Shown here in pieces: positions 33,101 through 42,240 of a DNA stretch of 42,240 bases. Position numbers and translations under genes: made by a program. Source of the DNA: Smittium mucronatum (taxonomy: Eukaryota; Kickxellomycota; Harpellomycetes; Harpellales; Legeriomycetaceae); NCBI GenBank assembly GCA_001953115.1, contig LSSL01000350.1, positions 1 to 42,240 of the forward strand, written 5' to 3'. Position 1 is the stretch's first letter. Each line of letters begins with the position of its first letter. The notes below the pieces were generated by a model. That model saw only the letters and a list, made by a program, of their open reading frames with translations. It had not been told where the DNA came from and did no database searches.

Positions 33101-33995
33101 ACTACACATATTAATACCGAGTAATTTTTCAAATAAATGTTAAAGAAATTGTCGTAATAAATTATGTTTAACGAATTATTTGTTTGAAATAGGTACTATT
33201 TTCGAGTTATTTCGAAATAAGCCGTTGATGAAATTTTATTTTAGATTAATTAAACAAATGAGCACCAATTATTAAATTGGTGGGTCTATCGATACAAAAA
33301 GACGAATTTATACTAAATGTGGTGTTTTAAATATTCGCATATGAATATTATATATTCGAATAGCCCGAAAACTAAAGTATCAATCGATTTAAGAAATCCC
33401 CACTTATTCGATAATTGAAGGGGTTATTTTGATATATGTACACCAATCATGCAATTTAGCTTAAATTAAACAAAAAAAATTACATTTGCTTTCTTTTGCA
33501 AATTATATTAGCTATTGTATAAATTTTCAAAAATCTGGTGGTGGTTGGATCAACAACTTAAGTTTTTTTTTGAAAATTTTCTATTCATCCAAGTTTATCT
33601 GCACTTTAAATCAGTGATAAAAGTCGGTCCAAAATATAATTAGTACGCATCTAATAACAAATTTGCAATTAATACACAGAGGGACAGATTAGATAAAAAT
33701 AACTGAATATAAATTAATATATGTTTAATATTAACTAGGCATTATATTGGGTATTTTGACTAATTTTTGTGAGTTCACAGATATGATCATATCTTTTATT
33801 TATATTCCCCGTGTACCTAAAATGCCAAATGTCTATGTATACAAGACTTCTAAATCAAAATCCTATTGCGCATAACCAGTTTTTTATAGAAGGGGGCTCA
33901 AATTTTTCTGTAAAATTAAATTTATTAATATTTAAGCAACACAATTATAAAACATAAATATTCTAAGTTTAAAATTATAAATTTTTGAATTGGAT
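30116..33995. other. AT-rich region with no supported gene
   Basis: Nearly 4 kb of A/T-rich DNA. Items seen: an (AATT)n palindromic run near 31158-31180, a perfect 8-bp hairpin CACCAATT/AATTGGTG at 33263-33282, and a small inverted repeat TATTCG/CGAATA at 33332-33362. The patch 33.2-33.5 kb is richer in G/C with short open frames (GGSIDTKRRIYTKCG) that I cannot assign; it may be the outer left end of the transposon that follows. Confidence 0.45.
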
Positions 33996-34023
33996 AGCTT
34001 CTTGAATTCATAATTATAAAAAA

Positions 34024-35394
34024 ATGCCTCTTTTTAAAAAAATCAAAGATTATTTTTAAAAATATAGATAAATATAGAGATGCTAGGTTGGATTATGAAA
34101 CTAATATAACTGTAGAATATACTTTACAAAACGGGTTTTTAAGTGTTAATGATGAGATTGAACCCGAAATTTACAATAAATTATTTAAAAATAGTCAAAA
34201 TATTTATTTTTTAACAGAATTTAGCCATCAAGAGTTCGATGAAATTCATTATGTGTGTGGAATTTAAATTATTCGTGCTGAAATGAAAAGGGTGAGAAAG
34301 TCTAAACATGCGCCAAAGGATAAACTCCTTATTCTTTTGACACATATTAGACACTATTTCAAATACGAAAAATTGAGGAGGGACTTTGAAATTTCAGGAA
34401 AATCTGTTTTTAATTTGTTAAACTCAACAACTGAAATAAGCAGGTCTATTTTGCTTAAAAAATACCTCCGAACATTGAAAAAACACCAAAAATTAAGTCA
34501 ATATGTTTGTCTTAAAAATAATAAGGAGGTGGCATTGATAATAGATTGTACTTTATTCTTTATCATCAGACCTACTTGTCTTTTCCAAGATGGAAAAATA
34601 TTTTATCCGGGAAAACATCATAGGAAATTTTTTTAATTTTTAAGTTTTAAAAAAATTTAAAAAAATATCTTTAAATAGGTACTGTGTCAAAAGAGAAATA
34701 TCAGTGATGTCAGATGGAAGGTGTTCTTTTATTAGTCCCTTTACTCAAGGATCTTTACACGAAATTTCGGTGAGCAGAAGAATGATATCAAAATATAAAG
34801 ATTTTTTGAAAAAAAGCATTAATGATTACAAAATTCACGATGATCCTGGCCATGACAAATGGGCCATAATTGCCAATAAAGGCTATCTTGGCCTGCACAA
34901 AAAATTTAGAACAGTTATTTCAAAAAAGATAAACGAAAAAAATATAACAACACAGGTGTTGAATAAACAGAATTCCCGGATTAACTCACAGGTATTGAAT
35001 ATCTAATCTCCCGTTAACCAATAATAATTTGAAACATGGGGAAAGAATCATAGTTGAAAAGTCCTTTGAGAGACTAAACTCTCTTTTTAAGTCTATGGGA
35101 GATACTTATAGAGGATCCCTTGACTCTATAGAAACATTTATAGATATAGTCATAGCCCTGACAAATTTTCACATTTCGAAATCACCATTTAGATTGAAGG
35201 ACATAAAGTTTAATGATTTTATTAGAACAGGAGATTTGGAAAATTTTAAGAGATACTAGGTGTGCAAATCTAAAAAAAAGATTAGTACAAATCTTTCAAA
35301 AAGAATTAGAGTAGAATATGATTCTGCTAGGCCATCAGACTTTAATTTTTTCAAAATATCGAAGAAATATAACTTAGGGATTGCGCAAAATTAA
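34024..35394 (+). pseudogene. DDE transposase, IS5/Harbinger (DDE_Tnp_4) type, broken
   Basis: About 450 codons are readable in sequential pieces. A probable start is ATG 34024 (MPLFKKIKDYF), with a frame change near 34055. ITVEYTLQNGFLSVNDEIEP follows, a TAA at 34265-34267, then RKSKHAPKDKLLILLTHIRH and YEKLRRDFEISGKSVFNLL, the helix-turn-helix that precedes the nuclease in this family. The catalytic region has IIDCTLFFIIRP (first Asp, 34544-34546) and GKIFYPGKHH. After a 55-nt insertion come SDGRCSFISPFTQGSLHE, HDDPGHDKW and IIANKGYLG, where the usual second Asp of A-D-K-G-Y is Asn (34875-34877). After a +1 shift at about 35000 comes IIVEKSFERLNSLFK, with the Glu at 35056-35058. A TAG at 35257-35259 is followed by a basic tail to TAA 35394. 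Terminal inverted repeats were not identified. It is the least decayed element here, so probably the youngest. Confidence 0.88.
34620..34679 (+). repeat. 55-nt AT-rich insertion flanked by ATAGG repeats inside the transposase
   Basis: ATAGG occurs at 34620-34624 and again at 34675-34679. The 50 nt between contain one G and one C, and an inverted pair AAATTTTTTT (34625-34634) and AAAAAAATTT (34649-34658). Going directly from the codon AGG at 34622 to TAC at 34680 would keep the protein frame on both sides (KHH on the left, YCVKREISVMSDG on the right), whereas the unit itself adds a stop at 34634 and a frame change. There is no GT-AG pair at the edges, so it is not an ordinary spliceosomal intron. 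It looks like a small insertion with a 5-bp target duplication or a slippage product. Confidence 0.75.
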
Positions 35395-37425
35395 TCAGAT
35401 TATAGTTATAACTTTTATGAAGTTAAAATAATGAATCTAAACATGTTTATTTTTGTATAAATTTTCACTTTCTTATATTAAAAAAATAAAAATTCTAAAT
35501 TATACTTATTAAGCTTTCTTTCTTAGTTTTAATATTATTTTCCATTAACTTTAAATTAGATACTTGATATCTACCAATCATATCAATTACAAAAATGTAT
35601 ATAAAAGGCTCTTTATATTTTATTTTGATAGTTATCTCTTTTTCTTTTATTACTACCTTTTAAAAATCAAAAATTTCTATAAATTGCAAATTTAAATAAT
35701 TGGAACCAAAAAATAGGATTAAGGCTATTAAAAAGAATCTTCAAAAATTTAAACAAGCGAGCCAATAATACAACCAATTTTTATTATAAATTTTTAAATT
35801 ATTGAAATAAACCTGCGTTTCAAGTTGATTTTCTTTTATACAATTCGAATTTCTATTGTAAAATTTCAATATAAACAGCATTAAATATTTTTTATTTTTA
35901 GGGATAACAAGTATATTATTTCAGCTTTATTATATATTTGACTATTGAAGACGTTAAAGGATAGGAACTGAATTATATAGAACTATGATTTAACTATGTT
36001 CTTATATAATTTTTTATATGCTTAATTTATTTAATATTTCTAAGAATTTGGATCAGGAAAATTCTATATCGACCTTTTTTAAAAAAATAAACTTATATAA
36101 ATCGCCTCAGTTATAAAATCCCTACATCGGAACAAACTTTTCAAAAAATGCATTGCTGAATTCAATAGGTATTATTTTATTTATAAATACCATTAAGAAT
36201 AAAATTTGGGTTTATTTCGTTTTTCTTATCAATCACGACATTAAAGCTGGTTTTTTTTTAAAGCTTAAACATTGGCTTTTATACAGAAAAAAAAGTAAAA
36301 ACTATTTAAATTTTTTCATTAATCCTATTAATTAGCTTTTTAGATTAAAATTCTAAAAAGAACAGCATATTGGGGATGAAGTATAAATAAACAGTCAAAC
36401 TAAACCTGTTTACATATACATCTTTCCTCATACCCTTTTAAGTATGTTTTTAATATAAAGATTTTTACATTGAGCAGTATTTTCTTAGTTTCGTTAATTT
36501 GATTATATACATATCTTATATAGAAGTATTTTTTTAAGTAATATAATTGAAACTTTTTAAATTTAATTCCGCTATATAAGTTTAAATAAAATATTTTTGG
36601 TGAAAAATGTTTTTTTCTCAGAAATACGTTTATTATTATTATTTTATTTATGAAATGTATGAATTACTATGTTTTAAGCTCTTGATTTACTGCCTAAAAA
36701 CAACAAAAATGCTAAGTTGTATATTCACAGTAGTTTTTTTAGGATTGAGGAAGCGAAATTTTAGATAGTTTTTCTTTCGTAAACTCTTATCTTTTGAAGG
36801 TATATGTGAAAAGTTGATTTCATTTTCCATTTCTCAATTAATTGTAGCCAAAGTTATTGGATATGTTTCCAGCAAATAGTACTAAGCTATTATAGACGTC
36901 TCGAAATAGTTTGACTTATAAAAAATTAATTTCTGAAATAATTCCTTAATTTTTATGTTTAATCATCATTTTTTTCAAATTTTATTTGGAAAATTATAAT
37001 TTGCTCATGTTATAAAACCAAGTTTTTAATTTTATAAGATCAATTTGCTCTAAAAGTACTCACTCTTATTGTAATAGATTAATAAATGGTTAATGCAACA
37101 TAATTTGTACCAATTTAAAATTTCATTGAAATTATTTACATTGCTTCCAATTAAAAACCTTTACTTTTTATAATAATTTTTTTAAAATTAATTTATGTGC
37201 CAATCCATCCAAAGTAAGAATTTAGATTGTGCAATCATATGGCCATTGAAATATAATAAACGTAATAGATTATATTTCTAAAGGGTGTATTAAATTTGCT
37301 ACGAAAGCTATTTTTTTTCAAAAAATATTAAATTGAATCTGTTTGTGAGATTAGATTTAAAAAAAAACAATTACCTATTAAAAATCATTTTTTCCCAATA
37401 TGGGAATATTTTACTAAGATTAAAA
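35395..37425. other. AT-rich region with no supported gene
   Basis: A + frame of 60 codons at 36153-36335 (MLNSIGIILFINTIKNKIWV) and a 47-codon minus frame near 36690-36840 have no recognisable family and are within chance expectation. The right end of the preceding transposon should lie here, but no inverted repeat matching its left side was found. Confidence 0.45.
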
Positions 37426-37428
37426 CAA

Positions 37429-37545
37429 AGGTCAAAAGATCAAAATCGGTTAATGTGAATCAAAAGCGGTCAAAAACACTCAAAAGCTGTCAATTTAAGC
37501 GAAAAAAAATCAAATTTATTCTAAAAGTATCAATTTAGGCGCAAT
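37429..37545. repeat. Degenerate tandem motif with TCAAAAGC and TCAATTTA
   Basis: Variants of TCAAAAG-x3-TCAA recur at irregular spacing, for example TCAAAAGCGGTCAA, TCAAAAGCTGTCAATTTAAG and CTAAAAGTATCAATTTAGG. The last is an inverted copy of CCTAAATTGA at 38056-38065. Such repeats are typical of the subterminal regions of DNA transposons. Confidence 0.55.
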
Positions 37546-38074
37546 AAAAACAAATCATATTTTTCACTATTGATTGCTTGGCAATTGTAAAAATTAAAAT
37601 CTTTGCCATTTTTTTTTAATTTCAAACAATAAATCCTATCATACACTTTCTATGGTTTAAAAATTATTTAGCTCTATGAAAATTTGTCAGAAATTGAATG
37701 TGGTTTTTGTGCCATAGGATCTGAAAGGGTTAAAAGATATTAAAATCCACACTTTTCTTTATTTTTAGCCAATTAAGTTAAAAAAATTATGAAATTGTAA
37801 TAAATATTTCAACCCATTGGCAATATAGTTTGATTTCAAAATAAAAATCTTATCATTAGCAAGTAGGGTCAAAAAAATTGAACCGAAGAAAATTGCAATT
37901 TTATTTTTTCTTTTTACATAAAAATAATTATTATATTTTATTTTGGAAGTTTAAATATGCAATGGGATGTTTGGCAGGCTTAAAATAGTTGATAACACAA
38001 TGCGATATCATTATTCCTATATCGATTATCTTAAAATCAATTTGATCCCCCCCCCCCTAAATTGAAGTTTTTGA
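37521..38074. repeat. Possible terminal inverted repeat pair, about 550 bp apart
   Basis: TCAATTTAGG (37530-37539) is the exact complement of CCTAAATTGA (38056-38065), and similarity extends on the outer side (CTAAAAGTA against AAGTTTTTGAG). This could delimit a small non-autonomous transposon, or belong to the IS630-type element whose coding remnant lies downstream. No target duplication is obvious. Confidence 0.4.
38047..38057. repeat. C11 tract
   Basis: Eleven consecutive C next to the inverted-repeat copy at 38056-38065. Confidence 0.95.
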
Positions 38075-38154
38075 GTCAAATTGACACTTTTTATCAGATA
38101 ACCAAATACACTCAAAAAGACTGAATTTTGCTTAATCGTTAAATTTCGTTAATT

Positions 38155-38283
38155 ATGTCTATAAAGAAAAATAAAAAACCATCGAGAAAAAACGTCATAA
38201 ATCATATTAATAAACAGCTTGAAATTAACAGCTTGAGTTTATCTAAAGCAGCTTTCAAGTGGTTAATTAGGTTCTCTTATTAA
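38155..38283 (+). CDS. 42-codon frame with a helix-turn-helix look
   Basis: ATG 38155 to TAA 38283 encodes MSIKKNKKPSRKNVINHINK followed by LEINSLSLSKAAFKWLIRF. The pattern S-L-S-K-A-A near the end of a basic N-terminus resembles the psq/homeodomain-like DNA-binding helix-turn-helix that starts Tc1/pogo/IS630 transposases, which have S-L-R-K-A-A-x-x-x-x-V-P. It lies 0.8 kb upstream of an IS630-type catalytic remnant on the same strand, so it may be the N-terminus of that gene. The short length leaves chance possible. Confidence 0.35.
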   Translation: MSIKKNKKPSRKNVINHINKQLEINSLSLSKAAFKWLIRFSY

Positions 38284-39066
38284 TAAAATGATATTTTTTA
38301 ATTTCTAAAAATTATTCTTTTTAAATGAACTACACATTTTAAATAATCATTATTTCGATGAGATTATAACATAAGTATTAAAACCTTTTTTTTCGATAAT
38401 AAAAAAATATAGAGATTCCTGATTTTTTTTACAAAAGAAATCATTAAGTTTAGGTAATTTCGCCTCAAAAATAGGAACTTTTTAGGTTACAATTGACATT
38501 TTTACAGATTTATACACCCAAAAATATTACTAATTCTATCACAGTTTATAATATGAGATTAATATCATTCATACTACACCAACTTCAAATTATAATGGCA
38601 CCATCTATAAAAAAAACTACATATTAGGCTTCTTATTTATACAAAAAAATGAAAAATCAAAAAAAATCCTTCTTTAACTATATAAAACATATCTTTCAGA
38701 ACACTATAAGATATAATGCCATTTTTTCACGAATTAAATGCTTTTACTTGTATTATTACAAAATTAAGAACCAATTTCTTTAAAAGTTTGTTTTTTCTTA
38801 AAACCTTAGTTATTTCATAAAAAAAAAGGTTTTAATTAAAATCTGGTGGGGTTAACATTTATAAAATGTTTATTTTTAATACTCAGTTTTTATGAAATTG
38901 AGTTAGTGGTTATTAAAAACAATCTTAATTTGTATAATCAATCTCTAGTTACGAATTGAGTTGATAAAAAAAAAATTTAGGCCAATAAATTCAAAATAGC
39001 TCAAAAACACTACTCATTTTGAATATTTAATTCGTTAAACTTACTTTATTACGATAATTTCTCTAT

Positions 39067-39587
39067 ATGTGTTAACTGAAAGTCTAGATCCAATGAGTGA
39101 AATTTCAATCATGACTCAGGAAATAAAGTATTTGGAAAACTGTTATCATTGGAACTCTAACGTGAAAAATCTAAAAAAATGTGATACTTCTGATAAAATA
39201 AATGCAATAATATCTTAGAAAGACATGGTTTTAATGCTCACTAAATCAAAAAAAAAAGGTACATTATTTTGAACATACCACTTGTAGTACACATGAAGGT
39301 GAAAACCTACAGCAAATTTGGTAAGGTGATCTACGGTTTGCTTATATCACCAAACAGAAGCTAAACTAATGCAAATTTTGAAGATTATATGAAATATTTA
39401 TCACAAAAGTTAAGGGTAAAGAATAATTTTTATTATTAAAAGAGCCTCTCTAATATTATGGTGTAGATTTTTCACAAAAAACCAAAACATGGCTATATTA
39501 CATCCAAATCAGATGAAGTATGTTCTCTGCACTCAAAAAATACAAACCCTCCCTCCTTTAAACATTCCTGCTCAACTAGAAAATTAA
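39067..39587 (+). pseudogene. IS630/Tc1-mariner-type transposase catalytic remnant
   Basis: Readings over three + frames give KINAIIS, then LERHGFNAH (39224-39241), where related enzymes have D-E-x-G-F-N-x-H, so the first Asp is lost. IYGLLISPNRS and NANFEDYMKYLSQKL follow. Then YYGVDFSQKTK, the equivalent of M-D-N-x-x-x-H-K-x-K with its Asp at 39466-39468, and QTLPPLNIPAQLEN (39543-39584), the equivalent of L-P-P-Y-S-P-x-L-N-P-I-E-x with its Glu at 39579-39581. The last two catalytic positions are about 37 residues apart, close to the spacing of this superfamily. Several stops occur. The family cuts and pastes at TA; this copy is dead. The frame at 38155 may be its N-terminus. Confidence 0.6.
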
Positions 39588-39983
39588 ATTCTCCAAAAAT
39601 TTATGAATTTTTCATTATAATTAGCTATTTATATAAATTAAAAAAGACAAAAATTTATGTTTTTTAGGAACCAAAGATTTTTAATGTAGAAAAATAGAAA
39701 AATATAGATTTTTTATTTCCAAAAATTTCTAAGTATTTGGGTTCTATAAAATAAAAAAACTTGCGCATGTATGTTTAAGTCAAAATAAGCAAAGATGGCT
39801 AATATATCTGTAGATAGAGATAAGCAAAAGAATAAAGCAAATTTGAATATAAATTCTTTTACCTGTGGTGTATTTATGGAAAATACGGTTTCTTGTCCCC
39901 ATAAATAAACATCTAAAATTCATTTATGTAACCAAAAGAATAAATTTTTAACAAAATTTATTCATTATATAATTATAGTCACA

Positions 39984-40272
39984 TGTATAAATTTTACAGT
40001 GGCATTCGAAGAATTGTTTTAAATGATTTGGTTTGTGATAATGACATTCATCAACCACATAAAACACCTTCAAGGCCTAAATAAAGGGGGAAAAATAAAT
40101 GGATCGAATCCCAAAAGGTTTTAAAAGATATTGGTAATTATCAAAAAAATCCCAGAATTATTGAGTCTATTGGCATCCTCAAATTCACAAAGAATTCTAA
40201 AAATAATTTTAGGCGTACTAAATATGTAAAAATGAACACAACTCTCGGATTTTTGTTTGATAAGACTTATTA
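39984..40272 (+). pseudogene. Unrecognised 95-codon frame with one internal stop
   Basis: The frame starts at ATG 39984 (MYKFYSGIRRIVLNDLVC), has one TAA after HKTPSRPK, then continues as RGKNKWIESQKVLKDIGNY, QKNPRIIESIGILKF and KNSKNNFRRTKYVKMN to a TAA at about 40272. Codon variety and charge pattern are unlike the surrounding A/T runs, so this is probably a decayed protein gene. The basic, Arg/Lys-rich sequence could be DNA-binding. It lies 400 bp downstream of the IS630-type remnant and could be its C-terminal part or a separate gene. No family recognised. Confidence 0.35.
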
Positions 40273-40279
40273 AAAAAAT

Positions 40280-41640
40280 ATATCAAAACAAACTTCATAT
40301 AAATATATTTAGATATATTTCTATTAATTTTTGAAAGATATGGTTAGTATTACTATTGATTGATACCCTGTAATGATTATTTGCTAATTTTATTCAAAGT
40401 TCTCACTATTAAAACTCGCAATTGATCTTGTGGATTTTTTATTAAATGATAGTGTTAGAAGTTAATCTAGTTCTTATCGAAATTTTAATAGATTTTTTTT
40501 TATTAAAACTAAAATTATAATAAATAAACCTGGAATTCCTTTTTTTATATTAGTTATTTTTTCACTGGACATATTTTAAGCTTTCTACAAAGTATGACAA
40601 TCTTCCGAGGTAAGGTTCAAAACCTCATATTATTAAAAATTATTTATTTTTACATAAAAAGAATTCATATTTTAAAAATAAGGGACCCGGTTTACACTGA
40701 AATAATCCAGTTATCTTTGTTAATTTATGGATGAATTAAATAAAATATATAAAAAAACTTGATAAAGTTTTTTTATAGTATTATCTTTAATTTGACAATT
40801 CATATTCCCAAAAATATTTTTTTTACAGAATTTTAATAGCTTTTTTATATTTTTTTTACTACTTAAAATCGATTATTTGATGTACTTTGCTGTTAAAACT
40901 GGATTTAGTTCAGTTTCAAGGCCTTGTTATAAAAAATTATCAAACATATCAATAAAATTTGAGAATTTTCAGCCCAGGTTAATATTATACAATTTACTAT
41001 CAAAAAGGATAGTTTTAAATAAATTATTGGTTATTATTAATCTTTTATAACAATAAATAGTCCGAAAAAAATAAATTTATCCCTAACTGCTTTAAACTGA
41101 TTGATATAATATAATTTCGAAAAAAATATCCTCATTGATATTGTATATAAATGATCTTTTTTTTGTATTTTTCTTTTTATAGTCATAAGAACATGTACGT
41201 AAATAAAATATCTTTCGAATATAATTATTTCTTTATCAAACCTAAAACAGTTTTTTATTAAATAGATAATTTAAAAGAGGATATAGGTAAAAAAATAAAT
41301 TATTTAGCTATTAGGGTTTAAGAAAGTTGATAATTTAATTTTATGTAATTTAAAAACAACAGAATTTTAAATTTCCTTCCACTATTAGTTGTTTTTTTGC
41401 CTCATAAACTAGAGTTATGATAGTAAAAAATTGTATATTTCTGCAAAAAAATATTTCTTTGGATTAATATCCTTTAATTATCTCTATAAATCTAATCTAT
41501 ACTCAAATTTAGCACCTTAATTCGTTTTATATTAAGATTTAAATTTCAAAATACTAGCATTCGGAGTTGCAATATTTAATTTTTTCAACATTAAGATCGA
41601 ATATGTAAATCGATTAATATAAATTTAGCCAAAAAAATGC
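40280..41640. other. AT-rich region with no supported gene
   Basis: Only short frames, broken by stops, are present. No repeats or structured elements were noticed. Confidence 0.5.
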
Positions 41641-41730
41641 TACAGCGAGCTTTTATCAACAAGTTTTATGTTATCTCAGAGCAGATAAACCAAAAAATGG
41701 CTTTAGATTCTAGTTCAGTTTTATCACTAG

Positions 41731-41995
41731 ACTCATAATGCTTACATAAAATCGGATAAAAAATTAATTTAAGCCAAAGAAAAGGTTAATATCAAAAATA
41801 GAAAAAACCAAATAGTTTGGGCCCAGAAAAGACTAAAGAATTAAAAAGATGTTATTTTAATTATATGCAATAAAAAGCTTTGAGTTATTGGTTATATTCA
41901 TTTTAAATTAAATTTAAATTAGGTTTGTGCAAGTAAACCTTTTTCTGGTATGATCCAATACCGAATAAAAAAGTTTCAATCACGCTTTAGGAAAG
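41731..41995 (+). pseudogene. Tc1-like transposase remnant near the window edge
   Basis: The + frame from 41731 reads THNAYIKSDKKLI, a stop, AKEKVNIKNRKNQIVWAQKR and LKN, a stop, KD. This matches the region of Tc1-like transposases where a paired-domain linker (L-H-x-A-G-x-x-x) is followed by K-K-P-x-L-S, then K-x-R-L-x-W-A-x-K-x-x-x-W. The catalytic D-E-S segment would follow at about 41850-41900 but is not recognisable (IICNKKL). In another frame KPFSGMIQYRIKKFQSRF (about 41945-41998) recalls the K-P-x-x-x-Y-x-x-K-x-x-x-P-T-V-K stretch. It may continue beyond the window. Confidence 0.45.
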
Positions 41996-42240
41996 TTTCA
42001 AATTTTGTGAAATGATATCATCTAGTTTCGAAAGTTTGTGACCTATCACTGTTATTTATTATTATCAAAAAAAAAAATCCCCTAAACAACATTTATTTTT
42101 AGGTCTTCTGTTTCAAAAATCATTTAATTTTCATCTATATCCTTCTTGAATTAGAGATTTTTTTTTTTTGTATCACGGAATTTTATTGTAAGATAACGTC
42201 ATTAAAAACTATACTAAAAAAAATTGAAAAAAAGAAAAAG

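Noticed and set aside
34620..34679. Ordinary spliceosomal intron in the transposase
   Set aside because: No GT at the left edge or suitable GT-AG pair; the direct ATAGG repeat explains the unit better.
36153..36335. 60-codon plus-strand frame as a gene
   Set aside because: Hydrophobic and Lys/Asn-rich as expected from A/T-rich DNA, no motif, no context; chance frames of this length are expected.

Overview
This window is very AT-rich (roughly 78% A+T by eye), lacks rRNA and recognisable tRNA genes, and contains no gene that looks intact and cellular. It reads as a transposon graveyard in a eukaryotic genome. The best-preserved block (16.1-21.65 kb) is a Ty3/gypsy chromovirus with two LTRs and fungal-type pol motifs. 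Together with the base composition and the other element families, this suggests a fungus or fungus-related parasite with a bloated AT-rich genome, such as a large-genome microsporidian. The lineage is an inference; the sequence does not fix it.

Layout. A 22-bp minisatellite lies at 78-271. Weak Gag-like and integrase-tail-like patches (+) lie at 970-1790. From 1.8 to 8 kb the sequence is nearly featureless A/T. At 8.1-9.9 kb there are coding-like scraps and three strong GC-containing hairpins. A 34-bp tandem repeat lies at 12.43 kb, a protease-like scrap and a 106-bp palindrome at 15.1-15.4 kb. The chromovirus runs 5' LTR, Gag with CCHC knuckle, protease, RT, RNase H, integrase, chromodomain, 3' LTR. 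It is heavily mutated, with stops, frameshifts and lost catalytic residues.

At 25.08-26.04 kb a 322-bp inverted repeat carries a mirrored G12/C12 tract in its arms. The minus strand at 26.1-29.3 kb then holds a decayed retroelement whose RT motifs resemble DIRS-type (tyrosine-recombinase) retrotransposons. Its RNase H-like, recombinase-like and upstream segments are more tentative. A 527-base N gap at 29575-30101 is bounded by G16 and G14 runs.

At 34.0-35.4 kb is the least decayed element, a DDE transposase of the IS5/Harbinger type. It is broken by frameshifts, a stop, and a 55-nt AT-rich insertion flanked by ATAGG. IS630/Tc1-type transposase remnants lie at 39.07-39.59 kb and at 41.73-42.0 kb, the last near the window edge. 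The remaining intervals are A/T-rich sequence in which I see no gene.

Nothing here forms an operon or pathway. The elements are independent insertions at different stages of decay. Domain calls rest on motifs read by eye; short open frames alone carry little weight, because frames of about 60 codons are expected by chance at this composition.
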